64,000 bases of DNA, taken from NCBI GenBank assembly GCA_910584375.1, contig CAJUAH010000010.1, positions 66,456 through 130,455 on the forward strand, in the 5' to 3' direction. Positions 9,003 to 18,149 of this stretch are shown here, in pieces (the first letter of the stretch is position 1; every line of letters begins with the position of its first letter). Both the position numbers and the translations under genes were made by a program. The notes below the pieces were generated by a model. The model did no database searches. It was not told where the DNA came from and saw nothing but the letters and a program-made list of their open reading frames with translations. This DNA comes from an uncultured Acetatifactor sp. (GTDB lineage: Bacteria; Bacillota; Clostridia; Lachnospirales; Lachnospiraceae).

Positions 9003-9572
9003 CTAAACCAGTCTCTTGACCTCAAAGCGTTCTTTCATCATCAGGCACTGTTTCAGCTCTTCGTAGCGCTGCTCCACGTCGTCTCCCTCCACCTCGATGT
9101 CACAGCAAAGGGACATAGTAGTTATCATCTCGTTGGTAATCCTGTGGTGCAGGGCCGCCAGCACGTTCAGTCGCTGCTCGTAAGTACGGGCATCCAGAAA
9201 TTCCAGCACCAGCGGATCAAGGGCCGGTTCCTCCGGCTCCGTTTCCGTGCCTTTTGCAGGCTCCGGTCTATCCGAATCTGCCGGGGCCGCTGCACCCGGA
9301 CTGTCCTGTAATAGGGCCATCTGCCGCCCGGCCTCCGGCCCCTGGAGCTGAAACCGGAATATCTGCTCCGCATCCGGGTATTTCTCCCTGTCCACCAGCC
9401 CCGTAAACATCTCCAGCGGCCTGGCATATACTTTAAAATCCCCGTACAGCGCCTGATAGATCACCAGCTGCTCCCTGGTCTCCGTATGCTCCGCCACCGC
9501 CTGCACCTGATACAGATTCCCTTTGAAATGTCTGTAAATCTCCTGCGCTCTGGGTATAAATCTGTCCGCCAT
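9003..9572 (-). CDS. DUF1653-domain protein
   Basis: 189 residues. The first 70 or so fit the DUF1653 domain (IYRHFKGNLYQVQAVAEHTE, then VIYQALYGDFKVYARPLEMF), a small beta-rich domain of unknown function. A Pro/Glu-rich linker follows. The C-terminal part (about 120-189) is predicted helical and was not recognised. AGAGG lies five bases before the start. It ends nine bases before the SfsA-MutY fusion, so the two are probably one transcript; a link to DNA repair is only inferred from position. Confidence 0.75.
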   Translation of the reverse strand: MADRFIPRAQEIYRHFKGNLYQVQAVAEHTETREQLVIYQALYGDFKVYARPLEMFTGLVDREKYPDAEQIFRFQLQGPEAGRQMALLQDSPGAAAPADSDRPEPAKGTETEPEEPALDPLVLEFLDARTYEQRLNVLAALHHRITNEMITTMSLCCDIEVEGDDVEQRYEELKQCLMMKERFEVKRLV

Positions 9573-9696
9573 CTCTGCCTCTTTCCCGCATATCGCTGTC
9601 CTTCACACGATATCGCGCCAATCAATATTATATGACTTTGCTGCCAAACTCTCCGCTGCCTGCGAATCGGCGCTGTGTCTGCTGTTATATCCCGAA

Positions 9697-10074
9697 TCAC
9701 CGCAACAGCAGCGCCGTAAAACAGCAACCCGGCTCCTGAAATCCCAGCCCCTCTATCCGCTCCAGCACTTCCGCCTGAGCCTCCTCTTCCAGCCTGCAGA
9801 TCGCGCCGTGATGTACCAGCACTTTATAGCTCCGTTGTCCGTCGCTGTCCACGATCCGATTGAGCGTCACGCCGCTGCTGCGATATCCCTGCCCCTCCAG
9901 ATAATCCCTCACCCGGCCGATGTATTCTCTTTCCAACTGCTGATAGTATGCCTCCCGGTCCTTTCGTGTATCCGCCGCCTGACTCTCAATGCCGCCTGTA
10001 ACCCATATTGCCGCCGCCACCAATACGATAACCGCCAATCCCCACATAATACGATCCGTCCACACTCTTCTCAT
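9697..10074 (-). CDS. small membrane-anchored protein, unknown
   Basis: 125 residues. A basic start (MRRVWTDR) and one membrane helix (about 9-28) are followed by an outside or luminal domain with mixed helix and strand. GGAGG lies five bases before the ATG. The middle section (YIGRVRDYLEGQGYRSSGVT, then LNRIVDSDGQRSYKVLVHHG) recalls small anchored proteins seen in Lachnospiraceae, but no family was recognised. It stands alone between the GH43 gene and DUF1653, with 134 bases before and 124 bases after it. Confidence 0.6.
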   Translation of the reverse strand: MRRVWTDRIMWGLAVIVLVAAAIWVTGGIESQAADTRKDREAYYQQLEREYIGRVRDYLEGQGYRSSGVTLNRIVDSDGQRSYKVLVHHGAICRLEEEAQAEVLERIEGLGFQEPGCCFTALLLR

Positions 10075-10207
10075 AATATCCTCCCGCTTATCTCAGGTCT
10101 GCCGCGTCTGATTCCGGTCTGCGGAGCCGATGCGGCAGAACTGTGTTTATGAGTCGATGATAACGGATGTTGTGTCCTATAAAACTCCCTTGATCAAATC
10201 TGCGGCA

Positions 10208-11533
10208 TTATATCCTTTTTCCCCATATTGTCTCTCCCCCTGTGGTAATGCCTGTGAGCGCCTGACCGACACGGCTGTTTTCAAAATCAAAACAAGAAAA
10301 CGTCACTGCGCGCTCCGGCGGCAGATCCCCCGGCAGAGGAGCGCATACGGCCATTGCCGGGCGATTGTCCCGCTCTTTAAACCGCAGCCATTCCCACTGC
10401 GTGGCTTTTGTCCCCTCCCGCTCCATATACTCCCGCAGGCTATCCGTGCCGCCCTTTTCCCCCGCATAGGGCTGGGGGCTGAAAACGGGCCATCCGTCCA
10501 GAAAAAACATGCGGCGCACCGTCATATAATGCATGCGGAAAGAGTCTCTGTCCCCGTCTTTGCGCCGCAGGCTCTCCGCGCCGTCCCGGACGTGATGCAC
10601 AAAGAAATATTGTTCCGAGACCGGGTCATAAAACGGCGCCCCATGTCCCGGTCCTCTGAACCCCGCAAACTTCCAGTCCTGTCCGTCCTCGGCCCAGGGA
10701 TCGTCCGCCCGGAAGCAATAACTTCCCGCCAGTTTCAGCCCCCAGCCCTCACCGTCCAGGCTGCGGCCCCCATAGTCCAGGTACGGCCCGATGATCCGGC
10801 GGCTGCGGCCCACACGGATATCATAATCATCCCCCAGCCAGCCGTAAGACAGAAAGAGATAATAGAATCCCGTTCCCGGATGATACATCACCGCCGCCCC
10901 CTCGGGCCCGTCAATGTACGACGGCTCCGGCCTGCGGGCGATCCTGACGCCCTGATACCGGGGATCGGGATCCATCGGCATGCCTGTGGCCGGGTTCAAC
11001 TCCTTGCAATATATACCGCCGAAAAAAGAGCCATAGATAAAATATTTCCGTCCTTCCGGCGTATCCGCCACATGGGCGTCTATGGCATTGGGCTCCGTAT
11101 CAGGCGTGTGCCAGGTGTCCATGACCACGCCCCTGTTCTCAAAAGGTCCCTCCGGGCGCTGGGCCACCGCCAGCCAGATCCGGGACTCGGAGCTGCCAAA
11201 GGCCCTGGTGGCCGAATAATACATGCGGTACTCGCCCTCCGCATACTCCACATAGGGCGCCCAGAAACCGGATGTGGGCCTGTACTTTGGGCCGTTGGCC
11301 CTGCCCTGGGCGACGGCCCGGTCGGAAAGCGCATGCCCCACAAATGTAAAATGCACCAGGTCCCGGCTCCTGCGCACCGGGATACCCTGCCGGTAAACGG
11401 AAGTCAGGGCCGCATCCGTACTGTAAGAATAATACATCCCGCTGACGGGATCATACATCATCGAAGGGTCATGGGACTCAAAACAGGGATTTTGATCCCG
11501 GTCGTGCAGATTCAGCTTAAATCCCGGTTCCAT
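10208..11533 (-). CDS. GH43-family glycoside hydrolase (arabinanase-like)
   Basis: 441 residues, no signal peptide, so probably cytoplasmic. The five-bladed propeller of GH43 is suggested by ESHDPSMMYDPVSGMYYSYS, which holds the catalytic-base Asp, by SGFWAPYVEYAEGEYRMYYS, and by EPNAIDAHVADTPEGRKYFI, which resembles the transition-state Asp region of endo-arabinanases. YIDGPEGAAVMYHPGTGFYY holds a likely catalytic Glu. The C-terminal 80 or so residues form an extra beta domain, as in subfamily 4/5-like enzymes. The start at 11533 is used because AAGGAGGA lies inside the longer alternative start. It would act on intracellular arabino-oligosaccharides; the exact linkage is not certain. Confidence 0.85.
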   Translation of the reverse strand: MEPGFKLNLHDRDQNPCFESHDPSMMYDPVSGMYYSYSTDAALTSVYRQGIPVRRSRDLVHFTFVGHALSDRAVAQGRANGPKYRPTSGFWAPYVEYAEGEYRMYYSATRAFGSSESRIWLAVAQRPEGPFENRGVVMDTWHTPDTEPNAIDAHVADTPEGRKYFIYGSFFGGIYCKELNPATGMPMDPDPRYQGVRIARRPEPSYIDGPEGAAVMYHPGTGFYYLFLSYGWLGDDYDIRVGRSRRIIGPYLDYGGRSLDGEGWGLKLAGSYCFRADDPWAEDGQDWKFAGFRGPGHGAPFYDPVSEQYFFVHHVRDGAESLRRKDGDRDSFRMHYMTVRRMFFLDGWPVFSPQPYAGEKGGTDSLREYMEREGTKATQWEWLRFKERDNRPAMAVCAPLPGDLPPERAVTFSCFDFENSRVGQALTGITTGGETIWGKRI

Positions 11534-11544
11534 AGATTCCTCCT

Positions 11545-12336
11545 TCACTGGCGGTTGTAATAATCAATACCGCCGCTGGCAATAAAGTAAGTTCTGATAT
11601 AGCCGTCCGTGGACACCACCACAAACTCGTTTGTGGCCTCGAGAAAATAGACGTCATCGTTGTCCTCCGCCTCCTGTTTGTGCAGGACGTCCGGGTGGTT
11701 TATCACCGCGTTGGCCGCAGCCACATACTCCTCTATCGTGGCAAATCCCATCTCTATGCCATGTTTCTCATAGTGTTGGTTAAGCAGGCGCTCATTGCGG
11801 AAAGAATACAGCTGGACCTGGGGAGTCTCCACCCACTGGGCCGACTGCACATCCCCCAATATGGCCTCGACCGACTCCGGCATGTCCGCCGCCGATTCCG
11901 TCATGTCCGTCACCGACTCCGGCATGTCCGCCGCCGACTCTGGCATGTCCGCCGCCGATTCCGGCATGTCCGCCACCGACTCCGACATGTCTGCCGCCGA
12001 CTCCGGCATGTCCGCCACCGACTCCGACATGTCTGCCGCCGACTCCGGCATGTCCGCCGCCGATTCCCCTGACGGGGTGTCCATATCGCCGCCCCCGGCT
12101 CCCGGAACACTGACATTCTGCACGGTCTGCGCGGTATGTACCGTCGCCTCTCCCCCGGTTTCTGGGAACCGCATCGTACTCACTACAAACACTACCGCCG
12201 CTGTCACAACACCGCATACAAAAAGCAAATTTTTCCTGTTGCCGTTTCCGCCTCTTTTCACCGTATCATCCCCCTGCACTTTCAAAACCTGTATTTCCCT
12301 TGCCTTATCTTCACTGTTGCCTATACCGGCACTCAC
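11545..12336 (-). CDS. membrane-anchored protein with heptapeptide repeats, unknown
   Basis: 263 residues. A cytoplasmic N-terminus of about 35 residues is followed by one membrane helix (LLFVCGVVTAAVVFVVSTM), an outside Thr/Ser-rich linker, nine copies of a seven-residue unit of the type SAADMPE, and a C-terminal domain of about 110 residues with FRNERLLNQHYEKHGIEMG and EATNEFVVVS. The C-terminal domain was not recognised. The ATG overlaps the holA stop codon in an ATGA, so translation is coupled to holA. The repeats should give a flexible acidic stalk holding the C-terminal domain away from the membrane. Confidence 0.75.
   Translation of the reverse strand: MSAGIGNSEDKAREIQVLKVQGDDTVKRGGNGNRKNLLFVCGVVTAAVVFVVSTMRFPETGGEATVHTAQTVQNVSVPGAGGGDMDTPSGESAADMPESAADMSESVADMPESAADMSESVADMPESAADMPESAADMPESVTDMTESAADMPESVEAILGDVQSAQWVETPQVQLYSFRNERLLNQHYEKHGIEMGFATIEEYVAAANAVINHPDVLHKQEAEDNDDVYFLEATNEFVVVSTDGYIRTYFIASGGIDYYNRQ
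11876..12064 (-). repeat. nine tandem 21-bp repeats in a coding frame
   Basis: Nine in-frame 21-base units encode SAADMPE, SAADMSE, SVADMPE and close variants. The DNA units are nearly identical, with few silent changes, which suggests recent expansion and likely length variation between strains. Confidence 0.9.
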
Positions 12337-13313
12337 TCCTCAAATACCGACACAATCAGTATCTCCACACTCATCACATCGTTCATTCGACCGGTCTTCA
12401 CGGTCTCCTCCGCCTCCACGCATCTGCTCAGCGCCCGGCGCAGCACGGCGGATTTAAACCGGGATGCCTGGCTCAAGTATTTGCCCACGGCAAAGGGCGG
12501 CACGCCCAGGCCGGAGGCGATCTCTTTGTTGGACGCCCCCTTGCTCTTCATGGCCCTGGCCTGGAGCAGCAGATTGCACTGCCGGGCAATCAGAAACAGG
12601 ATCCGCATGGGCGGCTCCTTCAGCGTCAGCAGGTCGTAATACAGTTCCAGCGCGTCCTTCTGCCTTTTCTCGGCGATGGCTGTGACCATGTCAAAGATAC
12701 GGTTGGAGATCCGGGTAGCGCATACCGCCTCCACATCCTGGGGCTCTACCACCTCCCTGTCCATGCAGTAGCAGATCAGCTTTTCCAGCTCCGTGTGAAT
12801 ATTTTCCATATCCGTGCCGATTTTATTCAGCAGCAGTTCCACCGTGTTCTCGGTAATCTTTTTGCCCTCTTTTCCCAGAGTACCCGCCACCCAGCGTTTC
12901 AACGTCTTCTCATCCTGGGCCGCAAACTCCACTGCGCAGCCTTTTCCCTGGAGGGTCTTGAACAGTTTGCTGCGCTTATCCACCTCGCTCTCGGTAAAGA
13001 TCAGCACGGTGGACTCATTCTGCGCGCCCAGATATTCCGCCATCTGTTCGCCGCCGGACTTGAACAGCCCGCTGTCGTCCATGAAGATCACCCGGCGCTG
13101 CGCCAGAAAAGGCAGGGTTTCCGCCAGGTCGATGATCTCCCCCACCGACACATTTTTCCCCTCGTAAAAATGGTTATTCATATTGTCGCCCGGCGCGCAC
13201 AGCGCCGTTTTCAGCCTGTCCCGGTACTGGCGTTTCAAGTAGCGCTCCTCCCCATAGAGGAGATACGCGGGTTGGAACTGCCCTGATTTTATATCGTTTT
13301 GAATCCGCTGCAT
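12333..13313 (-). CDS. holA: DNA polymerase III delta subunit
   Basis: 326 residues, close to the usual size. FQPAYLLYGEERYLKRQYRD is the typical start of HolA and is followed by the AAA-like fold, with AETLPFLAQRRVIFMDDSGL and STVLIFTESEVDKRSKLFK. LEKLICYCMDREVVEPQDVE and the C-terminal collar domain (residues 210-326) complete it. It loads the beta clamp as part of the tau/gamma complex. GAGGAGG lies just upstream of the start. The lipoprotein gene upstream ends 11 bases away, and the next gene overlaps by four bases. Confidence 0.93.
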   Translation of the reverse strand: MQRIQNDIKSGQFQPAYLLYGEERYLKRQYRDRLKTALCAPGDNMNNHFYEGKNVSVGEIIDLAETLPFLAQRRVIFMDDSGLFKSGGEQMAEYLGAQNESTVLIFTESEVDKRSKLFKTLQGKGCAVEFAAQDEKTLKRWVAGTLGKEGKKITENTVELLLNKIGTDMENIHTELEKLICYCMDREVVEPQDVEAVCATRISNRIFDMVTAIAEKRQKDALELYYDLLTLKEPPMRILFLIARQCNLLLQARAMKSKGASNKEIASGLGVPPFAVGKYLSQASRFKSAVLRRALSRCVEAEETVKTGRMNDVMSVEILIVSVFEE

Positions 13314-13324
13314 GCTTTCCTCCT

Positions 13325-14689
13325 CTAGTCGGTAAAGAACCCCTCCCCCGTGGCCAGATTGTGCAGTCCCCAGCAGCCCAGCGTATCGTCTGCATTCTGA
13401 AACTCCCTGCGTCCGCCATGCATCCAGGTCTGCAACTGCACCGCCCCGTACAGCTCCGTCCCCGGCTCGTGGCCCATGGCCTCCGGGCTGTAGAGTATGA
13501 ACTGCGCGCCAGGTCTGAGAGCGCTGCCGTCCTCGCCCCTCAGGCCGTTGGGCTCGCTGGAAATATAATGATAGCTGTCTTCTACGCCCGGCTGTTCATC
13601 CCATTCTTCTCCTACTTCATGCCCGGTGTCCAGCTCCAGTTCATCCAGCGTCAGCAGCCAGGAGGCGTCCGTCAGTTTCTCCACTTTTCCGAAATGCCCA
13701 TGGTACTCACAGACGTATACTGTAAGGCAATCCGCATCGTAATATTCCCCGGCAAAGCTGCCGTCCGGGCTCAAAGTGAGCCCGTTGGCCCAGGCTCCCG
13801 CCCCACTGTAAAACGCCATCTCCAGGGGCTCGGCGATGGGCAGGCCGTCTTCCGCTATGGCTGTCGGCTCCGCATCCGCTGTCATGGCTGCCTGGAAGTC
13901 CGCCAGATTATCCGGCAAAGATTTATTTTCATCCCTGACAAACACCGGCTCCCAGGTATCCAGCCACCACAGGCTGTCGTAAAGCCGCCCCTCCTTCTCA
14001 AAAGTGGCCTGCAGGTCTTCGTGAGTATTGAGCAGCTGCACACTTTGGGAGAGCAGACCGTTGATCTCGTCCATAAAGGCCGCGACGGCCTCCGGATCAA
14101 ATCCTGTGTGGATGGGGGAGCCAAAGTTTATGTCAAAATCAACATAGCCCGTCCGCACATTGGTTTCCGCATTGTCCTGCAAGGTGTTCAGCCTGTAGTA
14201 ATAGGAACCGACGCCCTGGTACATCTCCGGGTTATAGTGCAGCAGATAGTCTTCTCCATCTATAGTACACAGGAATACGCTGTTCCATCCGGCATGGGCG
14301 AAAACGCCCACCTCGGCTTTGATCATTTCGCCGTTCTCCCAGATCTCCAGCCTCTGGCCTTCCCCGTCCTCGGTAAAACGCAGTTCCTCGGCTATGCCGT
14401 TGCGGTTTAGATCGGGAGCAGCGGCCCGGTCTGCACCCTGCTCGTTCCCGCCGGATGCCCCCGGCGCCGAACCAGGCTCCGGTATGGCGGATGGCTCCGG
14501 TGCGGAATCAGGCTCTGATATGGCGGACGGTTCCGGCTCTACAGGCGTATCCGATGCGGTGGACGCCGCAGGAACACTTCCCCCGCTCTCCGTCATATCC
14601 CCCACCTCCTGCTGCCCGGCTGCGCACCCACAGACAAGCGCTACCGTCAGAATCATTTCCGCCATTATCAATCTGCTCTTCTTTTTCAT
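13325..14689 (-). CDS. lipoprotein with acidic Ser/Pro/Glu linker, unknown
   Basis: 454 residues. The signal peptide ends in a lipobox at about residues 19-22 (VCGC), so the protein should be lipid-anchored outside. Residues 35-85 are a low-complexity linker of the type EPSAISEPDSAPEPSA. The following part has DLNRNGIAEELRF, an EF-hand-like or FG-GAP-like calcium loop, then a globular region to the end with GSYYYRLNTLQDNAETNVRT. The second half contains repeated beta strands. No family was recognised. It precedes holA by 11 bases on the same strand. The protein may bind an external ligand or a polymer, but this is inference. Confidence 0.65.
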   Translation of the reverse strand: MKKKSRLIMAEMILTVALVCGCAAGQQEVGDMTESGGSVPAASTASDTPVEPEPSAISEPDSAPEPSAIPEPGSAPGASGGNEQGADRAAAPDLNRNGIAEELRFTEDGEGQRLEIWENGEMIKAEVGVFAHAGWNSVFLCTIDGEDYLLHYNPEMYQGVGSYYYRLNTLQDNAETNVRTGYVDFDINFGSPIHTGFDPEAVAAFMDEINGLLSQSVQLLNTHEDLQATFEKEGRLYDSLWWLDTWEPVFVRDENKSLPDNLADFQAAMTADAEPTAIAEDGLPIAEPLEMAFYSGAGAWANGLTLSPDGSFAGEYYDADCLTVYVCEYHGHFGKVEKLTDASWLLTLDELELDTGHEVGEEWDEQPGVEDSYHYISSEPNGLRGEDGSALRPGAQFILYSPEAMGHEPGTELYGAVQLQTWMHGGRREFQNADDTLGCWGLHNLATGEGFFTD

Positions 14690-14724
14690 GCCTTCTCCCC
14701 AGTACGTGTTTTAAATTACCGATA

Positions 14725-15216
14725 TCAACAGTTTGTCAACCGGAACTCCTCTGTCAGCTTTTGAACCCGCTCCTGGACAAAAAAATACTCTTCCACAGGA
14801 TTGCGCAGCCAGTGCTGCATCACGTCCGCATCCTTGAGTATCTCGTCAAACTCCTCATGGACATTCTTTTTATCGCCATGTCTGGCAATCGCCTGACAGA
14901 CCCGGTCTACTTCCGTCTCTGTAAAAACCCGTGTCTGTGTCAGTATAGTTCTGGCGCGTTCACTGCTGCGCCGCTCGTGTTCCTCTCTTGTATTGTCTTC
15001 ATATGTGGAAAAATCGTGGAGCATCCCGGCGATCTCCGCCAGTTCCGCGTAGGCCCTGTCATGTCCTCTGCGCAGGGCGATGAGGGCGCAGGCCTGTCCG
15101 ACGCCATACAGATGGACAAAACCGCATCTTGCCGTCTCCTTATCCTCGCACGCCTTCAGCATATCATCCACATACTGTCTCACTGTGTCGATTCTGGTCA
15201 ATTGACGCTCAAACAT
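14725..15216 (-). CDS. HD-domain protein
   Basis: 163 residues from the ATG at 15216, which has GAGGGGGA seven bases upstream; a longer frame is open to 15252. The HD metal-binding pattern is visible as HLYGVGQACALIALRRGHD, EIAGMLHDFSTYED, RHGDKK and LKDADVMQHW. HD proteins of this size are phosphohydrolases, often acting on nucleotides, but the substrate is unknown. It lies 86 bases before the zincin-like gene on the same strand and 35 bases after the lipoprotein gene, in reverse order. Soluble. Confidence 0.75.
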   Translation of the reverse strand: MFERQLTRIDTVRQYVDDMLKACEDKETARCGFVHLYGVGQACALIALRRGHDRAYAELAEIAGMLHDFSTYEDNTREEHERRSSERARTILTQTRVFTETEVDRVCQAIARHGDKKNVHEEFDEILKDADVMQHWLRNPVEEYFFVQERVQKLTEEFRLTNC

Positions 15217-15301
15217 TCTTTTATCCCCCTCTATTCCCTGGCCGTCCGTCAAGGCCAGACCATTCTCATTTCATATCGGGACGCCTCCCCGAACAGGCAG
15301 T

Positions 15302-16078
15302 TCAGCACAACTCATTGTAGTGGCGCTGCAGAAATTGCCCTGTATCCTTCAGATACTTTTCCATACTGCCGCTGGCATCATATAATTCCTGTATATGCGC
15401 GGTCAGCGGTTTTCCCTCTATCGTGACGGCCCGCAGGGAGTCATACGCAGTATGCCTTATGGGAACGATTCTCTGTATGCGCGGGTCATTCAGCGTAGGC
15501 TCTACGGTCAATTCTTCCAAAAACCACATTAGATCCGGGTAATCCGGCTCCCTCTCCTCCGGGTATCCATAGAGGACCTTCCACTTGTCAAACAGGATCA
15601 TATGGTCGATCTCGTGCAGGGACGCCCGCAGAAAAACCTCGTCCGAAATATCATAATGCAGCCAATATTCCCGGCTCAGCACACTTCTGGGAAAGGGATT
15701 AAAGAATCCCAGATAGCAGGTAAATCTTCTCTTTTCCTGATAATGCAGCTCAAACAGATCCAGCAATTCCCCTATGGCTGGCAGTAGCTTTTCCCGTGTC
15801 AGCCCGGCAAAACGACGTATCTTTTCCTGGATTCGCCCCTCCTCCCGTGTCAGACGCCGGGAGAGCAAATCTGCAATGCAGGTATACAAACCGTCATATT
15901 CCATGCTGCCCATATCCAGCTCTTTTATCTCCGGCAGCATTTTGACAACTCTGTCCGTGAAAGGCAGCATTTTGTTCTCGCCTTTCAATCCCGTCACCAG
16001 AGTTTCCGCTATCTTCGCGGCATTTTCCTCCATGGAAGTCCTGCTGACGATTATTTCAAACATTTCTTTTTCCGGCAT
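15302..16078 (-). CDS. HExxH zinc-peptidase-like protein
   Basis: 258 residues from the ATG at 16078, which has GGAAGGGGAG upstream. The metal-site pattern LHEIDHMILFDKW (HExxH) lies near residue 155, and a later Glu is available in FLEELTVEPTLND. This agrees with small zincins, although no known family was recognised. The N-terminal 120 residues are helical, with TREEGRIQEKIRRFAGLTRE. No signal or membrane segment, so cytoplasmic. It follows VanZ by 16 bases, and the two are probably cotranscribed. If active it would be a metallopeptidase, but the substrate is not known. Confidence 0.55.
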   Translation of the reverse strand: MPEKEMFEIIVSRTSMEENAAKIAETLVTGLKGENKMLPFTDRVVKMLPEIKELDMGSMEYDGLYTCIADLLSRRLTREEGRIQEKIRRFAGLTREKLLPAIGELLDLFELHYQEKRRFTCYLGFFNPFPRSVLSREYWLHYDISDEVFLRASLHEIDHMILFDKWKVLYGYPEEREPDYPDLMWFLEELTVEPTLNDPRIQRIVPIRHTAYDSLRAVTIEGKPLTAHIQELYDASGSMEKYLKDTGQFLQRHYNELC

Positions 16079-16094
16079 TTCTCCCCTTCCTGCG

Positions 16095-16643
16095 TCACCG
16101 GGCCAACCTGCCCATACCCGGAACCGCTTTCCTGAGTACAAAGTACAACGCCGCTCCGATACAGCCCCCCGCAAAATTCAGTATCACATCGTCCACGTCC
16201 ACGCTGCGGCCGATGAAAAGCTGGCATGCCTCAATAAAAATCGGCAGCAGCAGCGCGTTTCGCATTACGCGGACTGCCTTTCGCTGTTTTTTCCACAGCA
16301 GGGGCAGCCCAAAGCCCCAGGGGATGAACATCACAATATTTCCAACGATATTTACCAGAAAAATATCTGTAGAGCAGTGTTCAATAAAACTGGAGACAGT
16401 GCGAAACGGAACCAGGTTGATTCCCTTGCCGCTCTCTATCCGCAGCATGGCATCCTCCGCCATCGCCGCCGGGCTCTGATAACGCCCCTGCAATGTCAGC
16501 GTCAGCAATCCTCCCATAAAGACCACAAAAGCCGCCTCCGCCCAGGCTCTGGCCGACTTTTCCCGCCAGGGTCTGCGAATCACCAGATATATGGGCAACA
16601 GCATGAGCATGATCGTCAGAAACCTTATTATATAACTCCACAT
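16095..16643 (-). CDS. VanZ-family membrane protein
   Basis: 182 residues with four predicted membrane helices. NLVPFRTVSSFIE, NIVGNIVMFIPWGFGLPLL and EACQLFIGRSVDVDDVILNF are the three signature blocks of the VanZ superfamily. VanZ proteins raise resistance to teicoplanin or lipoglycopeptides in some hosts; many others have no known role. Nothing else in the window points to a glycopeptide resistance cluster, so resistance should not be assumed. GGAG lies ten bases before the start. Confidence 0.88.
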   Translation of the reverse strand: MWSYIIRFLTIMLMLLPIYLVIRRPWREKSARAWAEAAFVVFMGGLLTLTLQGRYQSPAAMAEDAMLRIESGKGINLVPFRTVSSFIEHCSTDIFLVNIVGNIVMFIPWGFGLPLLWKKQRKAVRVMRNALLLPIFIEACQLFIGRSVDVDDVILNFAGGCIGAALYFVLRKAVPGMGRLAR

Positions 16644-16745
16644 GGTATACCGTCTCCGTCAAGGCCGTATCTTAAGCAGTAGCAATCCTCATGTTCCTAT
16701 GATACTACCAAATAAGGACATATGCAAGTCAATTTCCGGAGCAGA

Positions 16746-17402
16746 CTATACCGTCTGTCCGGCGTCCGGCCGCTCTCTGATAAGAGTGTACCTGTTTGTA
16801 CAGCCGATCAGTTCGTTCCTGTCAATATCGTTCCCCCGGACAGTCACGTCCCGGAACAGAACATTCCCCATTCTGTTATCCGTCAGATCCGCCTTGATGA
16901 GCATGTCCTCAAAACACATATCGGAAAAGGTGCACCGACTTATGGATCTACCCAGATAATCCACATATCTGGCGCTCCCACCCGTCGCCTCCATATCGTA
17001 CACTCTGACGTCTCCCTGTATCTCAATATTTCTGAAATGACAATTAATGAACCGGTCGCCGCATATCTCCGCCCGCTCCTCATAACTGCGATATACCAAA
17101 TTCACGATCAGGCAGTCTGTGAAAGTGTTGTCGCAACAGGTTAATCGAATGGCTTTTCCCCGATACTGGTCCCGAAACTCACAGTCCGTAAAACAGCAAT
17201 CACGGATGTTGACATATTGGCCCGGCCTTCCCTGAAAGGCATTTTCAAAGACCACGCCGCGAAATATACAATGTATGAGATCAAAATTTCTGTACTGTGT
17301 CCCTATTATCCTGCAATTTTCCACCGTCTGGTCCTCCAGGCGGAAACCGCCGTCCACCGCGAACGCGGAAAGATCTAACTCCTTTGCCATTTTCCCCACC
17401 AT
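16746..17402 (-). CDS. pentapeptide-repeat-like protein
   Basis: 218 residues. Repeated short strands with Cys, Phe and Asp/Asn at regular spacing (NFDLIHCIFRGVVFENAF, IRDCCFTDCEFRDQ, ISRCTFSDMCFEDMLIKADL) suggest a right-handed beta helix related to pentapeptide-repeat proteins, although the five-residue pattern is imperfect. About ten Cys residues are present. Two nearby ATG codons (17402 and 17390) could start it. Some family members protect gyrase, but the general role is unclear. It stands alone between VanZ and the esterase. Confidence 0.65.
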   Translation of the reverse strand: MVGKMAKELDLSAFAVDGGFRLEDQTVENCRIIGTQYRNFDLIHCIFRGVVFENAFQGRPGQYVNIRDCCFTDCEFRDQYRGKAIRLTCCDNTFTDCLIVNLVYRSYEERAEICGDRFINCHFRNIEIQGDVRVYDMEATGGSARYVDYLGRSISRCTFSDMCFEDMLIKADLTDNRMGNVLFRDVTVRGNDIDRNELIGCTNRYTLIRERPDAGQTV

Positions 17403-17450
17403 TCCCTCGCACTCTCAGCGGATTCGGAGTCCGCCGCCCGGTCTGTCATT

Positions 17451-18149
17451 TTAGACAGGTCTCTTCAATATCCAGTCAATACCCGCCGCCATACGGCGCA
17501 CCGGATTCTTAAAATGGTTTCCCGGATTCAGTTGAAAATGTGTGTCGATGCCCTGCGCTGCATAGTGGGCCGCGATCTCCTCCGTTCGCTCCTGTACGGT
17601 CTTAAGGTACGGATTTCCCGTTCTGCACTCCCTGTCTCCCAACGACAGATACAGGCATGCGGGGCGCGCCATCGTCTCGTGCGTCAAAACATATTCCCGG
17701 AAATCCGCAAACCACAGCGAACCGGATATGCTGGCGGCTCTGGAAAAGACCGGAGTGCGGTAAAGGGCATACAGGGCGAACAGGCCCGCCAGGGAATACC
17801 CTGCCAGTCCTCTCCACACCGGAGTTCCCGGGAGCGCACTCTCCACCGTGGGCAGGATCTGCTGCGTCAACAGCCGCAGATATGCGTCCGCTCCTCCCGT
17901 ACAGGGCGGAGCTCCCTGAAACGCGGACTGCATATTCCAGGGCGTCATATCATGGTTCCAGTCCAGCCCGCTGATCGTCACCAGGGTAAAGTCCGGGCAG
18001 CAAAACTCTTCCAGCGCCCTGTAGATCTGCTCCTCCTCTTCCTCGGAGCTGTTTAGATATACTATCGGACTGACCGGAGATTTGGATGGATACACGGTGA
18101 CCCGCTTGCCGGACAGATTGTATGTGTTGCAGTCGAGATGTTCTTTCAT
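17451..18149 (-). CDS. alpha/beta hydrolase, esterase D-like
   Basis: 232 residues, cytoplasmic. SPIVYLNSSEEEEEQIYRAL and TLVTISGLDWNHDMTPW form the oxyanion region. The nucleophile elbow is GLAGYSLAGLFAL with the Ser of GYSLAG, and LSLGDRE and NPGNHF supply the acid and the His. This fits the putative-esterase (esterase D / enterochelin esterase) family. It may cleave an ester on a small molecule such as a siderophore or a feruloyl group. GAGGG lies nine bases before the ATG. Confidence 0.8.
   Translation of the reverse strand: MKEHLDCNTYNLSGKRVTVYPSKSPVSPIVYLNSSEEEEEQIYRALEEFCCPDFTLVTISGLDWNHDMTPWNMQSAFQGAPPCTGGADAYLRLLTQQILPTVESALPGTPVWRGLAGYSLAGLFALYALYRTPVFSRAASISGSLWFADFREYVLTHETMARPACLYLSLGDRECRTGNPYLKTVQERTEEIAAHYAAQGIDTHFQLNPGNHFKNPVRRMAAGIDWILKRPV

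Noticed and set aside
10130..11560. A 476-codon plus-strand frame opposite the GH43 gene
   Set aside because: It lies on the opposite strand of a GH43 gene with clear catalytic motifs, has many Arg/Pro/His residues, and shows no domain. It is a shadow of a GC-rich gene.
16095..16643. VanZ as evidence of glycopeptide resistance
   Set aside because: No VanA/VanH/VanX/VanR/VanS-like genes are nearby, and VanZ relatives are common in harmless settings.
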